From Folioceros fuciformis (taxonomy: Eukaryota; Anthocerotophyta; Anthocerotopsida; Anthocerotales), in contig JBNGIO010006235.1 in assembly GCA_049999805.1 (NCBI GenBank), positions 86,430 through 123,102 of the forward strand: a stretch of 36,673 nt of DNA. The letters are read 5' to 3'. The first letter of the stretch is position 1, and every line of letters begins with the position of its first letter. Under the pieces are notes generated by a model. The model searched no databases. It saw only the letters and a program-made list of their open reading frames with translations, and was not told the origin of the DNA. Below are positions 1 to 11,264 of the stretch, in pieces. The translations under genes were made by a program, and so were the position numbers.

Positions 1-1109
1 ATATAATATAACCCTAATCTCATTATGCCAACATCAATACTCCTTCAAGCTCAAGGCCAAAACGCCAAGAGCCTACTCCTTTACTTGAATAAGAGTGAAT
101 ACGAGCCTTTTATGGCACAAGAGATAATAGTGTGTTGAGGTGGAGTGATAAACACTCATCATCTACATGGGACGATGAAGTGAGAGCAATAAATACCGGC
201 TGGGGAGCACCGTATTAAACGAACCGCCAGGTAAGTAGATTTGTGGAATTTTGGTGGGTGGAGTTTATAACCAAATGACACTTAATAGATCAAAAGGGAA
301 GATGATGAAGGTCAGAACAAATTTTGCTAGATGTGCAACAAGCTTTGTGAGTCAAGCTTTACACCCTTTCCTTCTTTGCAAGCCTGCATTAGGTTCTTAC
401 AGCATTGGACTTCTGTCTGACCACTTCCCTCAGTGAACATCGAGCAAAATCCATCCCGACCTCCATCATCCTCCCTTTTGATCCAGTAGGCACCATTTTT
501 TCATTAACTCCGCTCACCAAAATCCCTTTTTGCTTAAGCTCTGGATGCGCTTTCGTTCATCCAACTGGATCTCAATACCACCATTCCATCACTCTTTGTT
601 TCTACAAGACATGAAGTATGGCTTGTTTTTGAAGTCTACATTAGTGCCACTATACGTCTAGTCAGCCAACCACATTAGCAAGTCCATAGCTACAATAATG
701 TTGCGAGTACATGGAGGCACATAGCACATAGACCATGGTCATTGGCGTTTTACTGAAAGTGGACCAATTGGAGGAGCCAGGGCGGGAGTCACTTGTTGAA
801 GGCAATCCCGAATATTGGTAGGACTTGCAATCCTAAGATGACGAAAGTGATGCCTATGGACATTGAGTGCATTCAAAGCACAAGTCAATGCTGAATAGTT
901 TTTATAGGCAGTGGTTGAGTAGATGGTAGGCATAGGTTCTAGTGATGGTTAAGACGTGCCCATAGTGGGGCCTTAGAATAATTACGGGCTCAACTGTGGG
1001 CAAGGGGGTCATAAGATAAATAGATGTATGTGTTGTGGTAAGTCTTTAGTAGTTATATTGGACTGGTTGGCATCCTCAACAAAGGGGCAGCCATAACACC
1101 TATGCAGCT

Positions 1110-1320
1110 AGATAATGCGAGAAGCCCAAGAAGACCTGAGGATGAATGAGTCCCAAAGAAGAACTCTTAGTACTCAGCCATAATGCTTTTATAAGAGGAG
1201 GCATGAGGACCCCTCAACCCTTCTCTACATAAGAAGATGAAAAGAGGTAGGTTCTCACAAGACTCCAACGTAAAGAGTCCCTCGCTTGCCTACGAGATAC
1301 CTGCAAAGGGAAAACGCCAT
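1110..1320 (+). repeat. Dispersed repeat, left copy
   Basis: This stretch aligns by eye, same orientation and with many substitutions, to 35045-35245. Shared blocks include AGAAGACCT, CCCCTCAACCCTTCTCTA, GAGATACCT-like and AAAGGGAAAA. The segment that directly precedes the block in the right copy (about 34990-35044) matches 50-110 here instead, so the left copy has about 1 kb of extra DNA in between or the right copy has lost it. No long open frame, terminal repeat or target-site duplication was seen, so the element class is unknown. Confidence 0.6.
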
Positions 1321-1500
1321 AAACCTAGGCTTTCTAAGTGACATTAAAAACCTTCATAATAGTAAAAAAAGCCCATCCCCAAAAACTAGAGAAAAGAGCT
1401 TTCTAAGATGCATTAAAAAAGTTCACAACCTAAAGAAAAGAGCTTTCTAAGCAATATTAAAGCTTCACAGACGAAAGAAAAGAGCTTTCTAAGCGACATA
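1320..1500. repeat. Imperfect tandem repeat with GCTTTCTAAG core
   Basis: The core GCTTTCTAAG, or a one-base variant, followed by a short AT-rich tail recurs four times, near 1329, 1398, 1442 and 1487. Spacing is about 45-70 bp. No coding potential was seen. Confidence 0.6.
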
Positions 1501-1650
1501 CTATCATAAGCTCCCAAACCACTAAACCTTGTAGAGGATGGGTTTTCACGAAACGTACATAAGCACACAAATTTGCATAAATCCCCCAAACGAACCCTAC
1601 ATGGATATGGATGCCCAATCCTCCAAAACGATCAAAGTTTCCATGATGCC

Positions 1651-1818
1651 CCACAATCTTCACATTACGAACCAAGAACCAAATCTTGCAACGGCAGAGG
1701 TCCCTACAAACAAGTGCCAAGCTGCGGTAAGACCCCACAATCTTCACATCACGAACCGAGAACCAAATCTTGCAATGGCAGAGGTCCCTACAAACAAGTG
1801 CCAAGCTGCGGCAAGACC
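1651..1818. repeat. 84-bp tandem duplication
   Basis: Two adjacent 84-bp copies (1651-1734 and 1735-1818) differ at only a few positions. 84 is a multiple of 3, so the duplication stays open in several frames on both strands; that explains the overlapping short open frames here and is not evidence for a gene. Confidence 0.85.
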
Positions 1819-2349
1819 ATCAGGGGATTAATAGTAGCAACCAGTGAGCACTAGTAGAAGGAAAAAATAAATGTCCTAAGAGCAGATATGTATGTGTCCT
1901 CTTCACATAGCAAGCTTCGATATCTAGTAGCCATGGCAATAAGGATGGGCACCAAAGCCTTCTTTTCCAATAGCATCCTCATAGATGACTAGCATCATGT
2001 AGTCACCTACCAAATGAGCAGGGAGACAAGAGGGTGCATAAGGCCACAATCTTTGCAAGGGCATCAGTGGTTCATCTCTTCTCTTCAATCTTCATAACTT
2101 CTTCTCATCCCAATTTAATTTCCACAACTCCTCTTTGAAGAAAGTAGAACAAGTTTTTATACTCCATAAAGCAACAATGTGTTTCCAGCTCCTTTTAAAT
2201 CCTTCATGGACGAAAGACCAAAACTTCTGTCTTCTTGACAATCTTATGTTTAGCCATCAATTGCTTAATGAAACTTTTCTTATCTCCTACTACATGGTGA
2301 TTAGACTATAATTGGTATTACACCATAATAAATTTAGAAGCAATTGTAG

Positions 2350-2350
2350 A

Positions 2351-2382
<32 letters not shown>
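2350..2382. repeat. AAT/ATA microsatellite
   Basis: About eleven uninterrupted AAT trinucleotides are followed by an imperfect AT-rich tail. Confidence 0.9.
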
Positions 2383-2385
<3 letters not shown>

Positions 2386-3137
2386 TAACCATAAATATTA
2401 ACATCATCATTTATCATTATGATCATCTTTTTCTTGCTTGTGAAAACAAAAACATGCATTGAATTGGAGAAGTTTGGGTTGAAGAAGTTTAGTTGAAGAA
2501 AAGATAGGAAATGAGAACAACATAGTCTAAGGGTGAACTAGCTACTTTGTAAAGTCTACCTATTCGTTTTTTAATATGCTTCATAATACTAGTTTTTAGA
2601 TTAGGATCTAAGTGTCTGAGTTTAAATCCGTCCCATGACCCTAGGTGAACTTACAAAAAAATCTTACTCTATTAAAACTTAGAAGATATTTTCCTTCTCT
2701 CTGTGTTAAAGAAACTCTAGTAGACAATATGTACTTAGTTAGTCTTGTAAACGTTCTCTAAAAATTTCGGTATGTGCCCAATGGATGGGGATTGTCCCAC
2801 TAGTGTCACGAGGCAGATGTTGGGGGGTTTGCCCACAAGCCAGAGCTAGGCAGGATTGCCAGTGGTGGGTAATCCTCCCTCCTGCTGTGTAAAGATATTG
2901 TGACCTAACGCGTAACAGCGAGGGACGAAGCGAAAGGGACGGACATTTTGTACAAGAAATCGTGCAAGGACCGTGACGAATGGAAAATCGCGCGGGAGAT
3001 GGAGCAGATGTGGGGGAATTAGACTAGTCGAAGACATGAATGCTTGACGCGGCTGGCCAGGGAGCCCTGCACTTCGCGTGGAGAACAATACGCCAGATCG
3101 GGGCTGATGAATGCTGCAGCTGTAGGGATTTGATAGC

Positions 3138-6100
3138 ATGACCATGGATCCCTCGGCGGCAGCTGTGGAGGAGCCTGGCGCGCCTGCACAGTCCGAGGCC
3201 ACCGAGCCCGTGCCGATTGACGACCACGCCGAAGGGATCGGGGAGAAGGCAGAGGAGGTCGTGCAGGAGAAGGAGCTGACGCCGGAGGAGCTGGCTGAAG
3301 CTGCATTGGAACGCCTTTTTGCGTCTCCGTTTTTCGCTTCCACTGTGAGCCTTGGAGTAGTGACGCGTTGTGGATCTGAGGGGAGGTTGGAAATTTGTTG
3401 AATTTGTGGTGTTGCATGCAGAACGAGAAAGCAGCGGTTGAAGGTGACGAGGATCAGCAGGCCGATCTTAGAGTTACTGGAGGCGATCTCACTTTTGGTG
3501 AAGATATCGGCAGGTTCGGGTGCAAGCCACTCTCTTAAGTCCGTTTGTGATGAGTGAGGAAGGAATCTGATGAGTGCATTGTTGGTTGCAGTGAGGAGGT
3601 CTCGTTGGAAGGGCTGCAAGAAGAACTAGAGCACTACAAGGGTCAGGAGGTTGGTCTCTGTCCCCTGGTGTGGTATGATTGTGTCACCTCGACCTGTTCG
3701 TCTGCTGATAACTCTGTCGTTGTTAGATTGTAGCAAAGATTCTCGGACAGGGAAGTGGATTGGTAGAGTATGCCAGAGACGTGGAGGAGAAGTTGCGGGT
3801 TGTGGAGCTTGAGTCCATTCAGGTGCATTTCTGGCAGCTGTTGTGTTGAGGTTTGTGGGAGGCGTAGTGGGATTTCTTGATCTTTGACTGCTGCTGCACA
3901 CACAGGACTACATAAGTGAAAGCGACAACTTGGTATCTCTCCATACTCAGATAAAGGATTGTGACACTATTCTCACACACATGGAAGCTTTGCTTGGGGG
4001 ATTCCAGGTATCTGTTGGCTAAATCAGGGGCAATTGGTGCGAATTTGGACTGTGTTCTTATGTTCTGTTGTTTTGTGTCTCTGAAGGCTGAGCTTGGTTC
4101 CATTAGCTCAGAGATAAGGAGCCTGCAAGAGCAGTCGATGAGCATGGGTGTGAAGCTTCGGAATCGCAAGGTTTGAACTCCTCGTGGCCAATGACTGTAT
4201 TTATGGGCTCGTCAAAGTCAGTCTTGATCCATGTAATTGCCTCTGTAGGCAGCAGAGACAAAATTGGCGAGATTCATCGAAGAAATTGTTGTGCCCCCTT
4301 CCATGATTGATGTCATCCTGGATGGAGAGGTAATGTTGTCGCTGGCAGGTTGTGAATCTAAGGAGCTTACTGTTCTCAATCTGGCATGGATTAAAGTCTT
4401 CATTTTGAAACTGCAGATCACGGAAGAGTATATGAAGAATCTTCAGCTGCTCAGTCAGAAACTGAAATTCATTGCGGATGATGCTACAGTAAAGGATTCT
4501 GCAGCCTACCGGGATATTGAACCTGAATTTGAGAAATTGAGGGTTAAAGGTGTCTCAAAGGTTTGTAGACATCCTCCTGCAGTTTCATAGTTTCTTGACA
4601 GTGTGACAAAGGTTATAGTTGTTGAGGTTATCTCCGCTCTGTTCAGGCCAGGGAGTTCATCATGCAGAAGCTGGTGGCGCTGAGGAAGCCAAAGACGAAC
4701 ATTCAGATATTGCAGCAGAATGTTTTACTCAAATACAAGTTTGTAACTTCTGACCAAGCATTTGGGAGTCTGGCCATTGTTGACAAGGATGCGGCTGTCA
4801 ATTTACTTGAGTTTCTGTTGGCAGGTACGTGATCACATTTTTACGTGACCATGGCAAGGAAGTCTATCCAGAAGTCCGTGCCGCCTACTTAGACACAATG
4901 AACAAGGTATGTGCCGTTCCCGCTGCTGCAGCATAGCTCCCTTAATTCACATTGCATGTGCGTGTACTATTGATATGTCCCATGTTTCCATGATCTTGAA
5001 ATGATCATTGTATCAGGTACTGAGTGCACATTTCCGAAGCTACATTCAAGCCTTGGAAAGGCTCCAACTTGACATTGTGACTAGAAATGATCTGATTGGT
5101 GTGGAGGATAATCGGAATGTTGGGATATTTTCTCGAGTACGGGAGGGTTTGAAGAATAAATCAGCTGTCTTTTCTCTTGGAACTCGAGCCCAGATCCTCA
5201 AAGTAAGTGCTGTTGGATCGAATTGAGTGGAACTCGTAGAGTCCGTAGTATGCAACAGTGGGTCTGACGAAGTTCTGTTGGTGTGCATCCCCCAGGATGT
5301 GGACCAGCCCGCAATTATTCCTCATATAGCAGAAGCTAATGCAACAAAGTTTCCATATGAGGTTCTCTTTCGCAGCTTGCACAAGTTGCTGATGGACACC
5401 GCCACCTCTGAGTACTTCATTCTTGGCACTCGCTCTATAAGAGTTCCTGCCTCACTTCCTGACCGTAGACGGAATTTGCTCTGGGTGATTTGGCATATCC
5501 TGCCATGAAATGAATGCATGTTTCACAAGGCTTGACATTTATTGAATTGAAGTGTCCAGTGAGACTGCCTTTGTGTAGCTGTTCCTACTAGTCATTTTGA
5601 GCTGGGTTTCCTCCCGAACCTGAGTCTGGTGCTGTTTGACTGCAGGTATCTCTTCTGTCTCGGTTTTTTTGGAGAGGATGCCATATTCAATGAAATATTT
5701 GCAGGTGCTATTGTTAAACTTGACACAACTCTAATGCTAGGGAGCGGCAAGGATGCATCTTGAAGTTAAGAGTGTTGTCCTGAAGGGGCTGATATCACTC
5801 CCCTTGCCTGAGATGTGGAAACAAGCTCTGTCGAACGATTTGATTCTGTTGAATATCACATTGGTCTCTACATTTTTTTGATTCAGGTCCTTTCGCTGTC
5901 ATTGATGATCACGTAAACACGGTTTTGACAAATTGTTTCGATGCTGTGGGGCTCATGCTCATGATTCGGTTGACATACCAGCATCAGGTATTTCTTGACC
6001 ATCAACGGATAATGCTTGGCTTTAAAAGATCAGGAAATCATGTTACTAGGGAGGTTGTCTGTGTCTTTTAACGAGTCTCTCGTATTTGTGAAAAGTAGCT

Positions 6101-7307
6101 CATTATGTCAAGGCGGCGAGTTCCTTGTCTTGACTCCTATTTTGATAAGGTATGTTTTGTGGTTTTGCGACTGCAGCAATCAAGTGTTTGCATTTACGCT
6201 TACTTGGAGCAATTGGTTGTGTCACTCAGGCAAATCTTCTTCTGTGGCCACGGTTTAAGGTTGTGTTTGATATGCACCTAAACAGTTTACGAACTGCAAC
6301 TCCCCGCACTCTGTGGGAAGATGATGTGCATCCGCACTACGTGTTCCGGCGATATGCAGAATTTGCTGCATCTCTGCTGCAGCTCAACATCGACTATGGT
6401 GATGGTCAGGTGCGTTTGCGCACACACGGGATGGCTGTTGTTACATGTAACTGTCGTCTGATCTTGATTCACCTACAGCTAGAGTTAAATTTGGAGCGCC
6501 TCCGGGTGGCTGTGGATGACTTGTTGGTGAAGCTCGCCCGCATATTTCCAAAGCAAAAGCAACAGAGTGTCTTCCTCATCAACAACTATGACATGGTGCT
6601 GACAGTCTTGAAGGTAGTGACGTAACAGTGAGACTGTGTGGACAGTGTTAATGGAGTTCGAGGTGCTAACATCCGGTCTCATGCCGCAGGAAGCTGGCGT
6701 TGAAGGGGGAAAGACACAGCAGCAGTTTGAAGAGTTATTGAAGAGCAGCACCACGGTTTTTGTGGTAGGACGAGATTAATACGCTTTTCTTAGTCGCGTG
6801 TTTTGGAGCAGTTAGAAACGTTGGTAAGACAGGTGTATGTGGCTCTTCCGCAGGAGGAAGAACTGAAGGAGCACTTCCAGAAGATGATACAGTTCGTGAA
6901 AACGAGAGCTGGTAAGTGCACGCAGTGATGCGACCTGCGAGATATGCAATGCGTTTATTGTGTTTGACCTCTTGCTGGCTTTCCGAACAGGTGACAGCTC
7001 TAGCGCAACGTCCAGTGCGGCTGGCTCACAGCCTATCACTCTACAGGATGTGGAGCCGTTGGTGAAAGATTTTGCCAAGAGATGGAAGGGTGCCATCGAG
7101 CTGATGCACAAGGATGTGATAACGTCATTCAGCAACTTTTTGTGTGGCATGGAGATATTGCGAGCGGCGCTAACTCAGCTGCTTCTCTACTACACTCGCC
7201 TTTCCGATTGTTTGAAGCAAGTTGGTGGAGGAGAGGCACTGGGCAAGGACGTTGTTTCCATAGCCTCCATCATGTACGAAATCAAGAAATATTCGCGAAC
7301 ATTCTAG
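3138..7307 (+). CDS. VPS52: Vacuolar protein sorting-associated protein 52 (GARP/EARP tethering subunit)
   Basis: VPS52 is a subunit of the GARP/EARP tethering complexes, which capture endosome-derived vesicles at the trans-Golgi network and recycling endosomes; the Arabidopsis orthologue is POK. I assemble 20 exons: 3138-3344, 3422-3513, 3592-3649, 3727-3822, 3906-4007, 4087-4170, 4249-4329, 4417-4560, 4647-4738, 4825-4906, 5017-5202, 5296-5411, 5646-5704, 5887-5987, 6099-6149, 6230-6409, 6479-6613, 6690-6764, 6854-6911 and 6991-7307. They total 2316 bp, or 771 residues, somewhat longer than the plant proteins I remember (about 700) because of an acidic N-terminal extension. Landmarks conserved with plant VPS52 are NIQILQQ, YIQALERLQLDI, VLFRSLHKLLMDTATSEY, LWEDDVHPHYV and the C-terminal SIMYEIKKYSRTF. 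The middle is helical, as expected of a CATCHR-type tether. All exon junctions keep frame and all introns are GT-AG. Exons of 51, 58 and 59 bp are unusually small. ATG at 3144 is an alternative start two codons downstream. Confidence 0.95.
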
Positions 7308-7982
7308 AGCCGGCCTGTGTTTCCTCACTCGTAAGTTTCCTCTTCCGGTGGCCGCGTGCTGCTGTCTACCTAGTGGTCTCGGAACAATTCAAGATACGCG
7401 GCGAGAAAGATGAGCAGATCGGGAACGTCGCGAGCGGACCGCTGGGCGGCGCCTTATCTTTCAGAACTTGAGCAATGCATCTTCGAGGGCCTCGCTACCA
7501 GACTACACAGAGGTCACTTTGCCATACTGGTCTTGAGCCAGGGTGTCCAGAAGGTTATGAAGCCTCACTCCTGACTGCCTAATGGTCTCAAGTTTATGGA
7601 AGATGATTTTTTTCCTTTCATCGCGTTCTCGTGTGTGAAGTCTCCAATTACAGCGACATTCATGTTGCTCAAGCATCAGGCATAACAGCGTGTAACGGAG
7701 AGGTTAAGCTCGTGTGTTAACTGGGTCACCGGGCAAGGTCGATTTGTCCTCCGTAGTCCGTGAAGCCCTGTGCATGCACCAGACGTACAGGCTTGCAGGG
7801 TCCTGACGGCCAGTCTCCAACTATGGATTGGGGCTTGTTAAGGAGAGTGTCCGAATGTTGACCCGCCCGTGATCTGATCCAGTACCAAACTACCATGACA
7901 CGAAACCAGCTTGGTCGTCTCTTCAACCAATGCGTACCATTGCAATACCATTACTGGGTTGTAGTGTGCTCTTCCCTTCTTC
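7308..7982. other. Tail-to-tail intergenic region between VPS52 and PPR-A
   Basis: The 675 bp should hold the 3' UTRs of the two convergent genes. No further coding sequence, RNA gene or strong repeat was recognised. Confidence 0.6.
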
Positions 7983-10900
7983 TCACGGTCGACCCTTGCA
8001 ACTGCAAGAACCAGCTGCGAATCGATGCACACGGTATCCATCTCTCACAACTATGTCCCTCTGTTCAAGCCTTGACATGATCTCAGTGGAACTATGGCAG
8101 TCACTGCACATGCGTAGGTTCTTCGTCACCACCAGGGGTGTCCCACTCGGAGTGTTCAACAGGCCAAACGCAAGAGCTAGTTTCTCAGCATGCCCACACA
8201 GCGCATCTTCCTTTTCCTGCTCAGACAACGGCTTCAACACCAACTTGGTGTGAGGTAAGTGGCCTCCTTCCTGCTTCACACGTGCGTTCGTGCTCTCCAG
8301 CTTGAGAGCGATATCCTCCCTCTTTTCCCCCACCAGAAATCGATGTACCTGCCTGTTCACCTCAATGGTGGTAACTGCGGGTTTCTTGTTCGCTCCTGAA
8401 ACCTTTCTCTGTGTTTCGATCCTGTCTACATCCATCCACCTGCCTGCGTCTGCGTAGGCATTGGCCATGAGCACATGCGCAGACGCATTCTGAGGGTCCA
8501 CCTTCACGATGCGTTCGAAACAACATATCGCCCTCTCTATGTCCCCGTAGCTTTTGGAGGCACTCAACAGAGTCGTCAAGCCCACAATGTTACAGTCACT
8601 TTCAATGGCCTCACATGATGATAGCATCCTCTCGGCCTCACCTAGACGGCCTGCACGCCCAAGAAGATCAACCATGCAGTTGTAATGCTCAGGAGTGGGC
8701 TTGATGCCGTGCTGGTCAGCCATGGAATCAAAGAGACTGCGACCCTCGTCGACCAGTCCCTCGTGACTGCATGCTGCTAGAAGGGAAGTGAAAGTAGCAC
8801 CGTCAGGCTGAATACCAGCAACTAGCATCTCCTCAAAACAAGCTAGTGCCTTGTGACCTTCATCACAAGAGCCGTACCCAGATATCAGGGCGGTCCATGT
8901 CACCACATCCTTTCTGTCCATGCAGTCAAAAACCTGACGTGCATCTTCCAGTTCTCCATATTTCGCATACATGTCCACCAGGCAGGTGCCCAACACTGCG
9001 TTTTTCAGCAGACCTTTCTTGACGATCAGCGAGTGCAGTTGCCTGCCCTTCTGCAGCGCACCACTGCTTGCACAGGCTTTCAGAAGGCAAGCAAAAGTAA
9101 CCCCGTCCGCAAGAATGCCCTCCTGCTCCATTCGTCCGTACAGGGCGAGTGCCTCATGTCCGAGCCCTTGCTGGGTATACCCAGCTATTAGGACATTCCA
9201 TGTCACCACATCCTTTGTGTTCACGCTGTCAAAAACCTGGCGTGCTTCCTCCAGTTCACCACACCTTGCATACATGTCCACCAGGCAGGTGCCTAACACT
9301 ACGTTATCCAGCAGCCCTCTTTTGACGATCTGTGAGTGCAGCTGCCTGCCCTCCCGCAAGGCACCAGTGCTTGCACAGGCCTTCAGAAGGCAACCATAAG
9401 TAACATGGTTAGCCAGAATCAGGCCCTCCTGCTCCATTCGTCCATACAGAAGAAGCACCTCTTGGCCAAGCCCTTGCTCGGCATAGCCTGCTATTAGAGT
9501 TGTCCATGTCACCACATCCTTCGTGCTCATGCCGTCAAAAACCTGGCGTGCGTCTTCCAGTTCACCGCATTTTGAATACATGTCCAACAGGCAGTTGACC
9601 ACCTGTACGTTCTCCATCAGTCCTCTTTCAATAATCTGTGAGTGAAGCTGCCTGCCCTTCTGTAAGGCACCGCTGCTTGCACAGGCATTCAGAAGGCAAG
9701 CAAAAGTGACATGGTTAGCCAAAGTCAGCCCCTCCTGCTCCATTTGTCCGTACACAGCTATTGCCTCGTGTCCCAGACCTTGCTGGGAATACCCAGTTAT
9801 CAACACCGTCCATGTCACCACATCCTTCGAGGCCATGCTGTCAAAAACATGGCGTGCATCTTTCAGTTCACCACATTTTGCATACATGTCCACCAGGCAG
9901 TTGCCAACAAACAAGTTAGTAGACATGGCACTCTGCACCACATCGCAGTGCAATTTCCTGCCCGATTCCAAGTCGGCGGCTAATGCGCAAGCTTGAAGGG
10001 CAGCTACGAAGACGTGGGCATCCGCCTTCACTCCTGACCTGCGCATCTCGTGGTACAGTTGTATGGCCTCATCAGGTTTCCCATGCTTAGCGTACGCGGA
10101 GATCATCGAAGTCCACATGAAGACATCCGGTTTGGGCACCCTGGTGAACGCATCCATCGCCTCCTGCAGCATACCTCCAGATGCATACATGCGCAAGATA
10201 TGGTTCCCCAAGTATGCCTTCAAATTGTACCCAAGTTTAACAGTGAGTTTGTGAACTCGTCGGCCCACAACCATATCCTTCTGCTCTCTACACAGTTTCA
10301 GCACACTGTAAAACAGAGACGGAGAAATGGCAGAGTCTGTCTCCACCAGAGATTCCAGGGCTACAAGAGCCTCACAAAGCTTCCCCTGCTGACATAGCAT
10401 GCTCACGGTTCCAGCCGTTACGACGCCCATTTCCGATCCTTCCCGCCTGCTAAGTTGGGGCTTACACCGAGAGCGCGACTTGGATGGAGAGCCACCATGA
10501 CCCATCTTCACATTCAAGGAAACGAGCTTCTCATCAACCCAAGCAGGCTTGAACGTGTTGTTTAACCACAGGACCTCGCCGGACCCCTTTCGCCGGAAGT
10601 CAGGCGAACCTGAGCTCTTCTTATCTCGTCTGTTGTCCCACCACATAGTGGGTTCCATAAAAAGATGTTGCCACAAGTGCTCGTGTTCCTCCCGGAGATC
10701 ATCGTTGGAAAACCTAGCCGTACCCACACTTTTGATCGGAAGTGGCAGTGCTGGGCTTGTTACACTGCTGCACCTGGCGCCCATCCCCGATCTATCATGC
10801 CTGCCAGATTCAGGCTTACCCGGCGAGCTGCACTCGGAAAGAGCGACACCTTGACCCATCTGCATATCCAAGGAGAGGAGCTGCTCATCAACCCAAGCTG

Positions 10901-11264
10901 GCTTAGACACATTGTCCAACCATAGCACCTCGCCAGACCCCTTACGTCGGAAGTCAGGCGAACAGGAGCTCTTCTTATCTCGTCTGTTGTCCCACCACAT
11001 GGTCGGGTCCAGAAAAAAATGTTCCCACAAGCGCTCCTGCTCCCTCTCCTGCTCCTGGCAGCCACCATCGCTTGAAAGCCCGTTCCCACCCACCCCTATC
11101 CGGTGAACTGGAAGTGCTGGGCTCCTTAAGCTGCTGCACCTGGGGGCTTTGCTAGCCACGAGTAGAGTCCCTACAGGAAGGTGACCGGGAGCGTCTGGTA
11201 GAATCCGTGTACACACCCGAATATGTTGGGTCCACAACGATTCCGGTTGCCACACTGCGGCCAT
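7983..11264 (-). CDS. PLS-class PPR protein (PPR-A) with two N-terminal PDF motifs and a variant DYW domain ending in GRP
   Basis: This 1093-residue, intron-free protein is probably an organellar RNA-editing or RNA-processing factor. The ATG at 11264 is directly preceded by an in-frame stop two codons upstream, so it is the start unless an upstream exon exists. Residues about 79-137 and 197-255 each carry WWDNR, PDF, GEVLWL and PAWVDE in order, the signature of the PDF motif of plant OSB ssDNA-binding proteins. From about residue 310 follow P, L and S motifs: five L/S blocks with MYAKCG- and KDVVTW-like cores, then E and E+ regions. The C-terminal deaminase-like domain keeps the zinc and catalytic elements (HAEKLALAFGLL; CSDCH; CSC) but ends KGRP where DYW proteins end GDYW. 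From memory, KP/GRP-type variant DYW domains are linked to U-to-C editing in hornworts, lycophytes and ferns. The organelle and target sites cannot be read from the sequence. Confidence 0.9.
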   Translation of the reverse strand: MAAVWQPESLWTQHIRVCTRILPDAPGHLPVGTLLVASKAPRCSSLRSPALPVHRIGVGGNGLSSDGGCQEQEREQERLWEHFFLDPTMWWDNRRDKKSSCSPDFRRKGSGEVLWLDNVSKPAWVDEQLLSLDMQMGQGVALSECSSPGKPESGRHDRSGMGARCSSVTSPALPLPIKSVGTARFSNDDLREEHEHLWQHLFMEPTMWWDNRRDKKSSGSPDFRRKGSGEVLWLNNTFKPAWVDEKLVSLNVKMGHGGSPSKSRSRCKPQLSRREGSEMGVVTAGTVSMLCQQGKLCEALVALESLVETDSAISPSLFYSVLKLCREQKDMVVGRRVHKLTVKLGYNLKAYLGNHILRMYASGGMLQEAMDAFTRVPKPDVFMWTSMISAYAKHGKPDEAIQLYHEMRRSGVKADAHVFVAALQACALAADLESGRKLHCDVVQSAMSTNLFVGNCLVDMYAKCGELKDARHVFDSMASKDVVTWTVLITGYSQQGLGHEAIAVYGQMEQEGLTLANHVTFACLLNACASSGALQKGRQLHSQIIERGLMENVQVVNCLLDMYSKCGELEDARQVFDGMSTKDVVTWTTLIAGYAEQGLGQEVLLLYGRMEQEGLILANHVTYGCLLKACASTGALREGRQLHSQIVKRGLLDNVVLGTCLVDMYARCGELEEARQVFDSVNTKDVVTWNVLIAGYTQQGLGHEALALYGRMEQEGILADGVTFACLLKACASSGALQKGRQLHSLIVKKGLLKNAVLGTCLVDMYAKYGELEDARQVFDCMDRKDVVTWTALISGYGSCDEGHKALACFEEMLVAGIQPDGATFTSLLAACSHEGLVDEGRSLFDSMADQHGIKPTPEHYNCMVDLLGRAGRLGEAERMLSSCEAIESDCNIVGLTTLLSASKSYGDIERAICCFERIVKVDPQNASAHVLMANAYADAGRWMDVDRIETQRKVSGANKKPAVTTIEVNRQVHRFLVGEKREDIALKLESTNARVKQEGGHLPHTKLVLKPLSEQEKEDALCGHAEKLALAFGLLNTPSGTPLVVTKNLRMCSDCHSSTEIMSRLEQRDIVVRDGYRVHRFAAGSCSCKGRP
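10425..11147 (-). repeat. Tandem duplication of the PDF-motif module inside PPR-A
   Basis: Residues about 40-160 and 161-280 of PPR-A are two copies of one module. Each starts with an RCSS..SPALP segment, continues through an acidic linker, and reaches the PDF motif and an AWVDE..L segment. The DNA copies are about 360 bp each and recognisably similar, including a shared CGGAAGTCAGGCGAAC block on the plus strand. The PDF cores are almost identical at protein level; the linkers have diverged. Confidence 0.85.

Larger units (their letters stand above)
1..3137. other. Repeat-rich intergenic region without a recognisable gene
   Basis: No open frame here resembles a known protein, and none is longer than about 115 codons. 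The stretch holds several tandem repeats, an AAT microsatellite and a left-hand copy of a dispersed repeat that reappears near 35 kb. The last 300 bases or so lead into the VPS52 gene and should contain its promoter and 5' UTR; no clear TATA box was found. A minus-strand stretch around 500-780 faintly suggests a decayed retroelement, but the similarity is too weak to call. Confidence 0.6.

Noticed and set aside
500-780. Possible retroelement protease remnant on the minus strand
   Set aside because: Only a vague similarity of a few residues could be seen, broken by stops; not enough to call a mobile element.
1457-1854. Overlapping 90-115-residue open frames on both strands near 1.5-1.85 kb
   Set aside because: They arise from the 84-bp tandem duplication, whose length is a multiple of three; the repeated peptides resemble nothing known.
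2846-3619. A 257-residue minus-strand open frame overlapping VPS52 exons 1-3
   Set aside because: It lies opposite well-supported VPS52 exons and has a low-complexity Ser/Pro-rich composition without domains.
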